Origin: Acidimicrobiales bacterium
GTDB taxonomy: Bacteria > Actinomycetota > Acidimicrobiia > Acidimicrobiales > Aldehydirespiratoraceae
NCBI GenBank assembly: GCA_040219515.1
Contig: JAVJSI010000009.1
Span: 301,457-365,456, forward strand
DNA length: 64,000 nt
Reading direction: 5' to 3'
The notes under the pieces were generated by a model, which was given only the letters and a program-made list of their open reading frames with translations, was not told where the DNA came from and did no database searches. The position numbers were made by a program, and so were the translations under genes. Positions 35,741 through 45,365 of the stretch are shown in pieces (position 1 is the first letter of the stretch; each line of letters starts with the position of its first letter).

Positions 35741-36312
35741 GGTGGATCGACTTCCGGGGCATCATCGTCGTCGCCGTGGCGCTGGGCGCGATCGCGTTCG
35801 CCTGGAACCGCATCGAGAACCACTCCGGTCGCGATGACGCAGCCGGTTCGGCGTCCACCACCTCGACGACCACCACCACGGTGCCGCCCACCACGACCCT
35901 GAGCCAGGAGGCGGCCAACGAGCTGATCTGCGAACGGGCCCGGACACTGGCCGACAACGTGGCCGAGATCCCGGATCTCGCCGGCACCGGACCGGTCGCG
36001 GTGCTCGCCTACGCCTTCTGGGAGGACATTTACCCGCTGACCAGCGTCGGTGCCCGGGCCGAGATCGACGGCGTCATCAACTACTACGCCGACTATCTCG
36101 AGACGGCCGGGCCCTACGACTACGACTTCGCCCGCATCATCGTCGAAGGCGACAAGGAGAAGCTCGAGCAGCTGGTCACGCGCCCGGCACCCGGGTTCGA
36201 GGGAGCCCGAGCACTGATCGGTTTCGGCTGCGGCGTCGGGATGCCCGAGCAGCCACTCATGGACGCCGAGGACTTCGCCGACCTCGAAGACCGACTGCTC
36301 GACGACGCATGA
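35737..36312 (+). CDS. Membrane-anchored secreted protein, unknown function
   Basis: 191 residues from a GTG at 35737. One N-terminal membrane helix (about 8-24, IIVVAVALGAIAFAW) is followed by a Thr-rich linker (TTSTTTTTVPPTTT), typical of envelope proteins in this lineage. The mature domain is helical with Cys at LICERARTLAD and FGCGVG. It overlaps both the CoA transferase and hotdog genes by 4 bases, so it belongs to the same transcript, although no functional link is evident. I recognise no family. Confidence 0.7.
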   Translation: MRWIDFRGIIVVAVALGAIAFAWNRIENHSGRDDAAGSASTTSTTTTTVPPTTTLSQEAANELICERARTLADNVAEIPDLAGTGPVAVLAYAFWEDIYPLTSVGARAEIDGVINYYADYLETAGPYDYDFARIIVEGDKEKLEQLVTRPAPGFEGARALIGFGCGVGMPEQPLMDAEDFADLEDRLLDDA

Positions 36313-37091
36313 GTTATCCGCCCGCCGTCCACGTGTTGCGCGACCTCGGATTCGTCGCCCACGACGACCACACCCGGATGCCCGTCACGGCCGGACTCTG
36401 CGATGCCCATGGTCTGCGCCTGGGCGCACTCGCCACGCTGGTCGACGTGAGTGGCGCCGGCATCGCGCTGCGATCGGTCGCGCCCGACTGGATCGCAACC
36501 GCCGATCTCCACATCCACGTCATCCGACCGGTGGCCGGCGGTGACGTGACGATCAGATGCCGGCCGCTGCGCCTCGGCGCTCGCAGTGTGGTCGTCGATG
36601 CCGTGATCCACGACGACGACGGCGCAGTCTGTGCCACGGGACGAATGGCCTTCGCCCGCATTCCCGGCTCGGCGACGAGAGTCGCGGTCGACGACGACGG
36701 CACCCCCCGGCCGACCGGACCGATGATGGACGGCGGCCGACCGATCCTCGATCCGGTCGTCGAGATGTGCGGCATGATTCCCGTCGGTCCCGGCCAACTC
36801 CGGGTCGACAAGACCCCCTACATCGAGAACAGCTTCGGCACGGTCAATGGCGGCGTCCTCGCCCTCGCCGCCGAGGCCGCCGCGGTCTCCGCGGCCGGCG
36901 ACGGGTGGGCCCGCGACCTCCACATCCACTATCTCGAACAGATCGGCGAGGGGCCGGTGGGTGTCACCGCCGAAGTGATCCGCGACGACGTCGACAGCAA
37001 GCTGTGCGCGGTCCGGATCGAGGATCGCTCGACGAATCGTCTCGTCGCGATCGCCGATGTCGTCACTTCAGCGCGTCGACCATCCCACTGA
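36309..37091 (+). CDS. Hotdog-fold thioesterase-like protein (two hotdog domains)
   Basis: 260 residues with two PaaI-like hotdog halves. The first contains GALATLVDVSGAGIALRSVAPDWIATADLHIHVIRP; the second contains SFGTVNGGVLALAAEAAAV and ARDLHIHYLEQIGEGPVGVTAEVI. The DLHIHY segments resemble the hotdog helix-strand that binds CoA or acyl chains. It is probably an acyl-CoA thioesterase or hydratase-like protein fitting the CoA-transferase operon. The first 30 bases of its 3' end overlap the GGDEF-EAL gene on the other strand. The substrate is unknown. Confidence 0.8.
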   Translation: MSYPPAVHVLRDLGFVAHDDHTRMPVTAGLCDAHGLRLGALATLVDVSGAGIALRSVAPDWIATADLHIHVIRPVAGGDVTIRCRPLRLGARSVVVDAVIHDDDGAVCATGRMAFARIPGSATRVAVDDDGTPRPTGPMMDGGRPILDPVVEMCGMIPVGPGQLRVDKTPYIENSFGTVNGGVLALAAEAAAVSAAGDGWARDLHIHYLEQIGEGPVGVTAEVIRDDVDSKLCAVRIEDRSTNRLVAIADVVTSARRPSH

Positions 37092-38628
37092 CCCGCTCGA
37101 ACTCATCGGCGGGTAGCGGCTCTTGGAACAGAAACCCCTGCATGAGGTCGATCCCGAGGTCGATGACCATGGACCGCTGCTCGATCGTCTCGACCCCTTC
37201 CGCGATCACCTCGATGTCGAGTGCCCGCGACATCGAGACGGTCGCCTCGACGACGGCTCGCGACACGTCGTCCTTGCCCAGTCCGGCGATGATCGAGCGA
37301 TCGACCTTCACCCCGCGGACCAGATCGAGGTCGCGGATTCGCGACAATGAGCCGTGGGTAGTGCCGAAGTCGTCGATCACGATGCGGCACCCGAGGTCGG
37401 CCACACGATGCAGCACCCGACTCGAGTCGTCGATACGGCGGAGCAACAACTCCTCGCCGATCTCGAGATCGAGTTGATCGGCACCGACGCCGGCCCAGGC
37501 CAGGATCTCCGCGACCCGGTCGGCGAAGGCAGGGTCGACCAGTTGACGCTCGGCGACGTTCACGCCGACCCGGGTGCGATGGTCCGGACCGTAGAGGTGG
37601 TTCCACACGGACGTCTGGGCGACGGCTTCGCGCATCACCACTTCGCCGAGCCGGGCGATCAGGCCGGCCGCCTCGGCGACCTCGAGGAACCGTTCGGGAC
37701 TGAGGGTGCCGTGCACGGGATGCTGCCAGCGCACGAGTCCTTCGACCGCCACCGTTCGCGCTTCCGCCGCCGAGATGATCGGCTGGTAGTACACATGGAA
37801 CTGACCATCGGCGAGGGCCGGGACCAGCGACTGTTCCACCTCACGGCGACCGAGCACCTCGCGCCGCTGGTGGTCGTCGAACACGTCGATACCGAGCCGG
37901 TGCCGCTTGGCGCGATACATCGCCTGGTCCGCGTTGGCCACGAGATCGTCGGGGCGGGCCGGGTTGAGCCGGGAGCCGACCGCGATGCCGATGCTGGGCG
38001 TCATCAGGATGTGGCCGTCGGCGATCTCGACGGGCGCCTCGAAAGCCCGGCGCACGTTCTCGGCCACTTCGCGAACGGCCGGTTCCCGCTCGAGGCCGAG
38101 GGTGACGACCACGAACTCGTCGCCACCGAAGCGGGCGACGAGGTCCTCGGACCGCACCGACGCCCGCAAGCGCTCGCCGAATCGCTGCAGGAGTTCGTCG
38201 CCGGCCTCGTGACCCATGCTGTCATTGATCGCCTTGAAGCCGTCGAGATCGAGGAACAGCACGCCGACGACACTGTCGTGGCGGTACGCGCTGCGCAGGG
38301 CGACGTCGAGCCGGGCCCGGAGCTCGTCACGGGCCAGAAGTCCCGTCAGCTCGTCGTGCGATGCCCGATGCTCCATCTCGCGCAGTCGAGCGTGGGTCTC
38401 CCCGCTCATCGCGCGTTGGGCCAGGAGGGTGGCGGTCATCAGTGCGGTGACGAGCGCCCCCGTCACGAGGGTCACGCTGCCGCCGTCGAGCGCGAAATCG
38501 CGACGGTGGCCGATCCACAGGGAGACCCCGACGGTCGCCAGGAGACCGAGCGCGCTCGGAAGACACACCGAGAGTGCGATCTTCTGGACAAGTGGACGGC
38601 CGGCGTCGCGCCGGTTCTGCGAAGTCAC
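37063..38628 (-). CDS. GGDEF-EAL bifunctional diguanylate cyclase/phosphodiesterase
   Basis: About 521 residues from a GTG at 38628; an ATG at 38730 with a GGAGAAGG site is the alternative but its 34 extra codons look non-coding. Two N-terminal membrane helices precede the GGDEF domain (LTGLLARDELRARLD, RFGGDEFVVV intact). The EAL domain follows: VEGLVRWQHP (Gly instead of Ala in EAL), IDDFGTTHGSL, VKVDRSII and VIAEGVET, keeping most metal and catalytic residues, with LEIGEE instead of LEITE. It makes or degrades cyclic-di-GMP at the membrane. It is divergent from an SDR gene; no input domain is visible. Confidence 0.9.
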   Translation of the reverse strand: MTSQNRRDAGRPLVQKIALSVCLPSALGLLATVGVSLWIGHRRDFALDGGSVTLVTGALVTALMTATLLAQRAMSGETHARLREMEHRASHDELTGLLARDELRARLDVALRSAYRHDSVVGVLFLDLDGFKAINDSMGHEAGDELLQRFGERLRASVRSEDLVARFGGDEFVVVTLGLEREPAVREVAENVRRAFEAPVEIADGHILMTPSIGIAVGSRLNPARPDDLVANADQAMYRAKRHRLGIDVFDDHQRREVLGRREVEQSLVPALADGQFHVYYQPIISAAEARTVAVEGLVRWQHPVHGTLSPERFLEVAEAAGLIARLGEVVMREAVAQTSVWNHLYGPDHRTRVGVNVAERQLVDPAFADRVAEILAWAGVGADQLDLEIGEELLLRRIDDSSRVLHRVADLGCRIVIDDFGTTHGSLSRIRDLDLVRGVKVDRSIIAGLGKDDVSRAVVEATVSMSRALDIEVIAEGVETIEQRSMVIDLGIDLMQGFLFQEPLPADEFERVSGMVDALK

Positions 38629-38770
38629 GACGGTGGTATCGGTCCGGCCGCGACCGCAAGTGAAGCACCTCACGAAGGTGGGGCCGATCGACCCATGATC
38701 TGCCCTCCAAAACCAGACTGAACGGCCCATCAGTTCGCCTTCTCCGGGTTCGACCTGCCAGATTGCGGCC

Positions 38771-39517
38771 ATGGAACGATTCATCGACAAGGTGGCAGTG
38801 GTGACCGGCGCCGGGTCAGGCATCGGCCGCGCCACCGCGATTCGGCTCGCCTCAGAAGGTGCTTCGGTCGTCGCGGCCGACATCAACGAGGCGGTCGCCG
38901 GTGTCGCCGACGAGATCAGGGCGGCCGGCGGGACCGCGGTATCGGTGTGTGCCGATGTCAGCCGACGCGACGGGGCCGAGACGCCGATCGACCTCGCGCT
39001 CGACACCTACGGGCGCCTCGACGTGCTGTGCAACATCGCCGGGGTGCTCGCCGCATCCCACTCCGACCAGACGACCGACGACGAGTGGGACCGGGTCATC
39101 GCGGTGAACCTGACGGGCGTGTTCTACACGACACGCCACGCCCTGCCCGCCATCGTGGAGTCGAAGGGCTCGATCGTGATGGCTGCCTCGACCTCGGCAC
39201 TCTCGGGTCACCCGTGGATGACGGCGTACAGCGCATCGAAGGGCGGCGTGCTCGCGATGACGCGCACACTGGCCATGGAGTACGCGCGGCGCGGCGTTCG
39301 CGTCAACGCCGTGGCGCCGGGGGGCATCACCACGCCGATGGTCGGGGGCCTCGAGCTTCCCGAGGACATCGATTTCTCCCTGTTCGACCGGATCTCCCCC
39401 CTCGACGAGTTCCGGGGGCCGGAGACGGTTGCCGCCGCCATCGTGTTCCTCGCCGCCCCCGAGGCGGCCCACATCAACGGCGAGGTCCTCCGCGTGGACG
39501 GTGGGACGCTCGCCTGA
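38771..39517 (+). CDS. SDR-family oxidoreductase
   Basis: 248 residues, a complete classical SDR: NAD(P) motif VTGAGSGIGRATAIRLA (TGxxxGxG), Asp after beta-2 (VAADINE, favouring NAD), NIAGV (NNAG position), catalytic Ser in MAASTSALSG and YSASKGG (YxxxK). The C-terminus ends INGEVLRVDGG as is usual. It oxidises or reduces an alcohol/ketone in the cytoplasm; the substrate is unknown. It is divergent from the GGDEF-EAL gene and convergent with the small membrane protein downstream. Confidence 0.92.
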   Translation: MERFIDKVAVVTGAGSGIGRATAIRLASEGASVVAADINEAVAGVADEIRAAGGTAVSVCADVSRRDGAETPIDLALDTYGRLDVLCNIAGVLAASHSDQTTDDEWDRVIAVNLTGVFYTTRHALPAIVESKGSIVMAASTSALSGHPWMTAYSASKGGVLAMTRTLAMEYARRGVRVNAVAPGGITTPMVGGLELPEDIDFSLFDRISPLDEFRGPETVAAAIVFLAAPEAAHINGEVLRVDGGTLA

Positions 39518-39523
39518 CGAGCT

Positions 39524-39736
39524 CTACTCAGCGCGTGTACCCACGACCGCCTCGAAGCCGAGAACGAAGATCAGTGGGATGGCCGGCAGCGCGAAGAGTG
39601 CGACCAGGCCGAACACGATGCCCGTGCTGAAGCCGACGACGACCAGTGCGAGCGCGACGACGGTGCCGATCATGGCCGCCACACGGATACCGCGTAGCGA
39701 GTTGGAGACCACGGGGGGTTCGGTCGACTCTTCCAC
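39524..39736 (-). CDS. Small membrane protein, unknown function
   Basis: 70 residues with a polar N-terminus (MEESTEPPVVSNSLRGIR) and two closely spaced hydrophobic segments (about 18-37 and 40-62). It looks like a small integral membrane protein of two helices. No family is recognised. It lies between two rightward genes on the opposite strand, 6 bases from the SDR stop. It is coding rather than chance because the hydrophobic pattern is regular. Confidence 0.55.
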   Translation of the reverse strand: MEESTEPPVVSNSLRGIRVAAMIGTVVALALVVVGFSTGIVFGLVALFALPAIPLIFVLGFEAVVGTRAE

Positions 39737-39804
39737 GGGCCTCCATCGGCGTCGTTCGCGGCCCCTTGACCTTCGCCACCCTTCGTGGTCGAGGACCTGC
39801 GAGC

Positions 39805-40695
39805 ATGGAACGGATGCGCGTCCCCCTCCGCTGCCTTGCCGGCATCGTCGTCGTCAGTCTCGTCGGTGCGTGCGGGCCGACGCCGGATGCCGCGCCGGCC
39901 ACGGCCCCGGTGCCCACGACGAGCCTCACACCGACCCTCGCACCGGCGGCCGTTTCGCCGTGGCCGGCCGCGATCACCGACGACCTCCAGGAATGGCACG
40001 TGCAGGTCCTCGCTCGGCTCCCCCACGACGAAACGGCGTTCACCCAGGGATTGGAGGTCGCCGCCACCGGCACGCTCGAGAGCACGGGCCGTCTCGGCGC
40101 GTCGACCCTGCGGTTGCTCGACCCCACCAGCGGCCGGGTTCTGCGCAGCACGGCGCTCGACGCCGACCTCTACGGCGAGGGGTTGACCGTCGTCGACGAC
40201 GAGATCGTCCAGTTGACGTGGCGCAACGGCATCGCGTTGCGCTACGACGCCGACACGCTCGAGCCGGTCGGCGAGTTCCGCTACGAGGGCGAGGGATGGG
40301 GTCTGTGCGCGGGCCCCGAGGGACTCTGGATGTCCGACGGCAGCGCCCGACTCGCCCGGCGCGATCCCGTCACCTTCGACCTCCTCGACTCGGTCACGGT
40401 GCGCCGGGGCGACGACGAGGTCCCGGCGCTCAACGAACTCGAGTGCATCGATGACCACGTCGTGGCCAACGTGTGGAAGTCCGACGAGATCGTCGTCATC
40501 GATCCGTCGTCGGGGGACGTCGTCGCCACCATCGATGCCGCCGTCCTCCGCGACGCGATCGACCCCGCCGACGACGAGGCAGTGTTGAACGGCATCGCCG
40601 ACCGAGGTGACGGCACCCTTCTGCTCGGCGGAATGTGGTGGCCGACCTTCTTCGTCGTGGGGGTCGCCACCGAGGGCGTCACACCAGCGGAATAG
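39805..40695 (+). CDS. Glutaminyl-peptide cyclotransferase-like lipoprotein (glutamine cyclotransferase)
   Basis: 296 residues from the ATG at 39805. The lipoprotein signal ends LVGAC (Cys23) and a Thr/Pro-rich linker follows. The catalytic part is a glutamine cyclotransferase-type beta-propeller: LPHDETAFTQGLEV, YGEGLTVVDDEIVQLTWRNG, EGWGLCAGPEGLWMSDG and LNELECIDDHVVANVWKSDEIVVID. The family converts N-terminal Gln of peptides to pyroglutamate. As a surface lipoprotein it could cyclise exported peptides or envelope proteins. It is followed by the exonuclease gene after 9 bases, so they may share a transcript. Confidence 0.88.
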   Translation: MERMRVPLRCLAGIVVVSLVGACGPTPDAAPATAPVPTTSLTPTLAPAAVSPWPAAITDDLQEWHVQVLARLPHDETAFTQGLEVAATGTLESTGRLGASTLRLLDPTSGRVLRSTALDADLYGEGLTVVDDEIVQLTWRNGIALRYDADTLEPVGEFRYEGEGWGLCAGPEGLWMSDGSARLARRDPVTFDLLDSVTVRRGDDEVPALNELECIDDHVVANVWKSDEIVVIDPSSGDVVATIDAAVLRDAIDPADDEAVLNGIADRGDGTLLLGGMWWPTFFVVGVATEGVTPAE

Positions 40696-40704
40696 TGTGG
40701 CCGC

Positions 40705-41307
40705 ATGACCCCGCTGACCTATGGCCTCGACATCGAGACCGACACCACGGTCAACGGGCTCGATCCCGAGGTCGCGGCCGTCGTGGCCATCGCCCTCACC
40801 GGCGACAACCTCGAGGTCGTGCTCGACGGCGACGAGTCGACGATCATCGGTGAACTCGACGACGTGCTCGCCGCGCTGCCGGCCGGCGTGCTGGTCACCT
40901 GGAACGGTGGCGGCTTCGATCTTCCGTTCCTGGCCGACCGGGCGCGGCGGCTGGGCATCCGGCTCGGTCTCGAGCTCCGGCTCGATCTCGCGATCGGTGG
41001 TCATCACGAACCGCTGGCCGGCCACGCCGGTGCCTACCGGGCCACCTGGCATCACCACGGTCATCTCGACGGCTACCAGCTCTTCCGGGCCGACGTGGGC
41101 GCCAGCCTCCACCTGCCGTGCGGCCTCAAGCCCCTGGCCCGCATGGTCGGCTTGCCGGTGGTCGAGGTCGACCGCGAGCGCATCCACGAGCTGTCCGACG
41201 ACGAACGGCGCGACTACGTGGCCAGCGACGCCCGCCTCGCCCGCGCCCTGGTCGCCCGCCGGGTCGCGTGGGAAGCCGGTATCGATCAGCCGTCGAGGGG
41301 CTCATAG
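40705..41307 (+). CDS. RNase H-like 3'-5' exonuclease (DnaQ/PolB-exo-like)
   Basis: 200 residues with the three exonuclease motifs: LDIETDT (Asp-x-Glu, exo I), WNGGGFDLPFL (exo II Asp) and YVASDARLARAL (exo III Tyr-x3-Asp). The arrangement resembles the PolB proofreading exonuclease set, standing alone. It probably degrades single-stranded DNA or RNA 3' ends with two metal ions. There is no polymerase domain. It lies next to the restriction-like genes on the opposite strand and overlaps the 41286-42293 gene by 22 bases, but no role in that system is shown. Confidence 0.82.
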   Translation: MTPLTYGLDIETDTTVNGLDPEVAAVVAIALTGDNLEVVLDGDESTIIGELDDVLAALPAGVLVTWNGGGFDLPFLADRARRLGIRLGLELRLDLAIGGHHEPLAGHAGAYRATWHHHGHLDGYQLFRADVGASLHLPCGLKPLARMVGLPVVEVDRERIHELSDDERRDYVASDARLARALVARRVAWEAGIDQPSRGS

Positions 41308-42293
41308 CCGGCCACCTCGTGGTGCGGCGTGTCGAGATAGATCTTCGCCTCGGGAACGCCGCCGAACTTGCCATGGCTCCACCGCACCTCGACATGGCCC
41401 TCGACGACACGGTCCGCATCGGTGACCCGATCGGACAGGTCGGCCCGCCACCGCACGGTCGGCTGGCCCACGAAGTCGGGCCACATGTCGAAGCTGCGCA
41501 GTCCGAAGCGATTGCGGAAGTCCCACGGCGTGCCCACGCGATAGCGCAGGGGTTGATCATCGAGGCCGGCCCCGAGCACGAAGTAGGGCGCAGCCTGGAG
41601 CCGCAGCACCCGCCACAGGAACTCTTCGCGTTCGCGTCGGCCCGGCGCGGCCCGGAGCAATCGTTCGGCGCTCGCTCGGGCGATCTCCGACGCGACGTGC
41701 TGCCAATCGCTGCGAAGGTGGGCCGGCCAACGCCCCTTCAGCGCCGACTTGAGCAGCTGCCGGTGGACGGCCTCGAGGTCGACCACGCGCTCGGGCAGCG
41801 TGGCTTCGCCGACATGGCCTCGGACCTGGGCGTAGAACTCCTGGAACGACTCGGGGGCAACTGCCGCGAACCAGTCGCCCGACTGCTTCGACCGCTCGCT
41901 GAGGGCACGATCGAACACGTGCCAGGGCGACGCGTTGTGCAAGATGTTGGACCCGTACTTGCAGCTCAGCAGGTAGACGTGGTCGACGCGCAGGTCAGCC
42001 GGAATCTGCTCGTAGGCCGGTGGCCGGTGGGGACCCTTCCACTCGACCACCCACGGGGGACGACCGCGGAGCCCGTCATCGGCTCGGGCGAACACCGCCC
42101 CGTTCTCGTAGGCGGTACGAAAGATCTGGTCGTGGGTGCCGCCGGCGAACGCCGTGTCGAGTCGGTCGTAGATGCCGTCGTCGACATTGAGGATGAACCG
42201 GGGCCGGGCCGCGAGGGCCCGCTCGATGTCCCGGAAGCCGAAGAGCCCGAGCCCGGTGGTGATCTCGGTGATCTCGGTGCGGGTGTCAGCCAC
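41286..42293 (-). CDS. Possible restriction endonuclease-like protein, unknown family
   Basis: 335 residues from a GTG at 42293 with an AAGGTGG site; a GTG at 42305 is also possible. Features of interest are WVVEWKGPHRPP and VYLLSCKYGSNILHNA, which could provide the acidic residue and Lys of a PD-(D/E)xK nuclease, preceded by FILNVDDGIYDR. The remainder is helical and Trp-rich with no family I recognise. Its position directly after a DNA methyltransferase and a small gene suggests the nuclease of a restriction-modification set. The assignment is inference and would need structural comparison. Confidence 0.45.
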   Translation of the reverse strand: MADTRTEITEITTGLGLFGFRDIERALAARPRFILNVDDGIYDRLDTAFAGGTHDQIFRTAYENGAVFARADDGLRGRPPWVVEWKGPHRPPAYEQIPADLRVDHVYLLSCKYGSNILHNASPWHVFDRALSERSKQSGDWFAAVAPESFQEFYAQVRGHVGEATLPERVVDLEAVHRQLLKSALKGRWPAHLRSDWQHVASEIARASAERLLRAAPGRREREEFLWRVLRLQAAPYFVLGAGLDDQPLRYRVGTPWDFRNRFGLRSFDMWPDFVGQPTVRWRADLSDRVTDADRVVEGHVEVRWSHGKFGGVPEAKIYLDTPHHEVAGYEPLDG

Positions 42294-42618
42294 CGGCCGA
42301 CCCACCTTCGGCGAACAGCCGGGTGAACTGGAGTTGCGCGCCGATCATGTCGGCCGGAAGGTCGTCGTCCGTGTAGACGCTCTTGCCGTCGTAGACGTCG
42401 ATACCGGTGCCGGTCGTGCGGATCCACGCCACCGTTGCGTCGCCCCACCGTTCTTCGAGCAACGCCGCCCGGATGGCGTCGGCCTCCCCGGCCAGCAGGC
42501 TCGGATGGGTACGGGCGACGACCTCGAGGGCGAGGACACGGTGCAATAGGACGATGTCGTCGGCCAGAAAGATCGACGGTGGCTCGGTGTGGACGACGGC
42601 GTAGGCGACCGTCGCCAT
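42286..42618 (-). CDS. Small hypothetical protein in the DNA-modification cluster
   Basis: 110 residues from the ATG at 42618 which overlaps the methyltransferase stop (TGATG). It starts [20 protein letters not shown] and has DVYDGKSVYTDDDLPAD in the second half. It is acidic and probably soluble. The coupling to the methyltransferase and the nuclease-like gene suggests a shared function, for example a control or accessory subunit. No HTH is visible, so a controller role is not supported. Function unknown. Confidence 0.55.
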   Translation of the reverse strand: MATVAYAVVHTEPPSIFLADDIVLLHRVLALEVVARTHPSLLAGEADAIRAALLEERWGDATVAWIRTTGTGIDVYDGKSVYTDDDLPADMIGAQLQFTRLFAEGGSAGG

Positions 42619-44105
42619 CAGATCTTCTCGATGTCGCTCTCGGTCCAGAAGCCGAGGACCGGCAACACTGCGCCCCCCTCGGCATAGGCCCGCAGCCGGG
42701 CGACACCGGCCTTGTCGAACATCTCGACCGCATCGAAGACCTGATCGGGGCCCACGGCCCGCAACGCCTTGTCGCCCTCGCTGTTGGCCTTGGGCAGGTT
42801 GGAGGTGAGCACCAGCACCCGGCTGGGGTCCTGCGGTTCGTCGGTCGCTCGCAGCACGTGGATACGACCGAGGGTCTTCCACAGCGTGTCGGTGCGCATC
42901 AAGCCGGGACGGACCGTGGTGAACGCGCCGGACACATCGACATAGAACTGCCCACCTTCGGCGTCGGCCACGAGGAAGTTGAACTGCACCCCGACCTTGG
43001 GCACCTTGACCGGGGTCCTGACGATCTCGAACCCGGCTTCCTCGAGCACCCGCTGGGCGATGTCGGCCGCCTTCTTGCCCTCGCTGGTGGCTCGAGCCTG
43101 GAAGAACTCCTGACGGTCGGCATCGTCGTCGGGCAGCTCGAACAGCGGATCCTCGGCCTCGACCTCGACCGTGCGCAGGTGGGGGCGGGTCCGTTCGGCC
43201 TCGACCCGCTCGGCCGCGATCTCGCAGTATTCCGGATCGAGATCGAACCCGATCCCCCGTCGACCGGTGCGCTCGGCGGCCACCAGCGTGGATCCCGAGC
43301 CGAGGAAGGGGTCGAGCACCGCATCACCCTCGTAGGTGTAGAGGTCGATCAGGCGGCGGGGCAGCTCGACCGGGAACGGGGCCGGGTGCCGCACCCGCTT
43401 GGCCGACTCGGGGCTGATCTTCCACACGTCGAGCGTGGCCTCCATGAAGTCGTCGGCCGACATCGTGCTGCGTCGTTCCTTGGACTGAGCCCGGTCGAAG
43501 CGCCCCTTGCTGGCCACGATCACCCGCTCGGTGAGATCGCGCAACACCGGGTTGGTGGCCTTCCGATAGGAACCCCAGGCCACCGAACCGGTGGCCCCCT
43601 CGGCCTTCTGCCAGATGATCTCGCCCCGCAGGAGGAGTCCGAGATCGTCCTGGAGAATCGAGATGACGTCGGCGCTCAGACTGCGATACGGCTTGCGGCC
43701 CAGATTGGCGACGTTGACGGCGATGCGTCCGCCCGGCTCGAGCACCTCGACGCACGACGCGAACACGTCGCGCAACATCTGGAGATAGTCGAAGTAGGAG
43801 GTGGGCACGCTCGGCACCGACCCCCGGGTGTCGGGATCGCCGGTGATGGCGAGTTCGTACTCCTTGCCCACGAAATAGGGCGGCGAGGTGGCGACCAGGG
43901 CGACCGAGTTGGCCGGCAGCACCGACGAGATCTCGCGGCTGTCGCGATTGTGGATGGCCCTCACCGACGCGGGGATTGGGTTGACCGAGTCATCGGCGCT
44001 GATCTCGGGCGGGGTGAAGCGCTCGTAGAACGACGACGAATCGTGGCTCTCGCGCTTGCCCACGCCGAAGGCCGTCGTGGCGGTTGATTTGCGAATGTCA
44101 GACAC
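42618..44105 (-). CDS. DNA adenine/cytosine-N4 methyltransferase with fused C-terminal domain
   Basis: 495 residues from a GTG at 44105. Motif IV comes first ([13 protein letters not shown], residues 71-83) and motif I last ([20 protein letters not shown], about 262-281), the order of beta-class DNA methyltransferases. It transfers a methyl group from SAM to adenine N6 or cytosine N4. About 190 extra C-terminal residues follow ([19 protein letters not shown], then [14 protein letters not shown]), resembling a nuclease-like or target-recognition fold. It begins a leftward set of three genes that may be a restriction-modification system. The recognition site is unknown. Confidence 0.85.
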   Translation of the reverse strand: MSDIRKSTATTAFGVGKRESHDSSSFYERFTPPEISADDSVNPIPASVRAIHNRDSREISSVLPANSVALVATSPPYFVGKEYELAITGDPDTRGSVPSVPTSYFDYLQMLRDVFASCVEVLEPGGRIAVNVANLGRKPYRSLSADVISILQDDLGLLLRGEIIWQKAEGATGSVAWGSYRKATNPVLRDLTERVIVASKGRFDRAQSKERRSTMSADDFMEATLDVWKISPESAKRVRHPAPFPVELPRRLIDLYTYEGDAVLDPFLGSGSTLVAAERTGRRGIGFDLDPEYCEIAAERVEAERTRPHLRTVEVEAEDPLFELPDDDADRQEFFQARATSEGKKAADIAQRVLEEAGFEIVRTPVKVPKVGVQFNFLVADAEGGQFYVDVSGAFTTVRPGLMRTDTLWKTLGRIHVLRATDEPQDPSRVLVLTSNLPKANSEGDKALRAVGPDQVFDAVEMFDKAGVARLRAYAEGGAVLPVLGFWTESDIEKI

Positions 44106-44166
44106 TGACGGTCTCCCGAACTCGTGGAGCGATCCTACGGCGCACCCTATGGACGGCGTGTGACAC

Positions 44167-45240
44167 TCAGCCGGGGAACAACTCCGACAGGCGCACCCGC
44201 ACGGCCGGTTCGAGCGTGTTCCAGTCGTAGATCGAGCCACCGATCGACGCCGTGTCGGCCAGGGCGTCGACGAACCGTTCGATCTCGTCCACCGTGGCCA
44301 GGGGTTCCGGCGGGTCGGGCGGATCGTCGACCCCGTCGAGTCCGCCGATGCCGCCGATGCCGTGCACCAGCGCATCGGGGTCGCCGACATTGGTACGCAG
44401 ACGCCGGGTCGACTCCTCGTGATACGTGTAGCCCTCGCCGTAGCCCGACGCGTCGGACCGGAACGACCAGTAGCTCATCGGCAACCACACGTCGTAGACC
44501 TCGGCGATCTCGGTCCACGGGAAACCCGGCCAGAACGAGGTGTTGATCACCTCGGTCTGCACCGGCGGCGGCACGATCGCCCCGACCGGATCCGGGCCGA
44601 CCGCGGCACCCAGGCCGACCGTGAGATCGACGAGGCGGGACGATCGCGTCTCGTCGTCGATGGGGTTTCCCTCGAGGTCTGGACCGATCCACTCGATGTC
44701 GACGGCGATCCCGTCGAATCGGTGGCCGAGCACCTCGAATTCGGACATCGCAACGAGCCGATCCAGGTCCTCGGTGGACGCCTCGAACCGGGGCAGGTAC
44801 CAGCCCACCACCTCGACCCCCTCGCGATGCGAGGCCAGAAGCATCTCGGCCAACAGCCACGGGTCGACGAGTCCGTCCGGCGTGCGATCATCGAGCCGGG
44901 CGCCCTGGAGATACAGCGTCCGCACGCCGAGGTCGGCCATCTCGGGCAGATCGGCAGCGGTCACCGTCGGTGGGTTGTAGGCCGGGTCGAAGTCGAACAC
45001 GTCGACCCAGGTGCCGTAACCCCGGTACGGGTCGATCGTGCGAGCCGGCGCGGTGTCGAGCTGCAGCGACGGATCCACCATGGCGAGCGCGGCCGGCGCG
45101 GTGACGACCACGACCGGATCGGGGTCCTCGACGAAGCTGTCGGCGACGTACACGCCGCCGCCGACGACGAACGCCGCGACCACCACGAACGCGCCGAGCC
45201 ACCACAGACGGATCCGGGTGGCGGGCGAGAGGGAGGGCAT
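44167..45240 (-). CDS. Membrane-anchored TIM-barrel glycoside-hydrolase-like protein
   Basis: 357 residues with one N-terminal helix (about 11-33, [21 protein letters not shown]) and an external domain. The domain reads like a glycosidase barrel: [57 protein letters not shown] (an Asp-x-Glu pair at a strand end, typical of catalytic acids) and [10 protein letters not shown]. It may act on envelope polysaccharides, but no CAZy family is certain. It is divergent from the carD gene with 125 bases between starts. Confidence 0.65.
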   Translation of the reverse strand: MPSLSPATRIRLWWLGAFVVVAAFVVGGGVYVADSFVEDPDPVVVVTAPAALAMVDPSLQLDTAPARTIDPYRGYGTWVDVFDFDPAYNPPTVTAADLPEMADLGVRTLYLQGARLDDRTPDGLVDPWLLAEMLLASHREGVEVVGWYLPRFEASTEDLDRLVAMSEFEVLGHRFDGIAVDIEWIGPDLEGNPIDDETRSSRLVDLTVGLGAAVGPDPVGAIVPPPVQTEVINTSFWPGFPWTEIAEVYDVWLPMSYWSFRSDASGYGEGYTYHEESTRRLRTNVGDPDALVHGIGGIGGLDGVDDPPDPPEPLATVDEIERFVDALADTASIGGSIYDWNTLEPAVRVRLSELFPG

Positions 45241-45365
45241 CGGACGCCGATCGTAGGGGGAATCCGCGCGCCGACCGCGTTTGCGATCCTGCCGGGACCT
45301 GGCATCCTGTCACCAGGCGATTCGCTCGGTCTTTCGCCGAGCATCCCGATCTGTGAGGACCCCTC

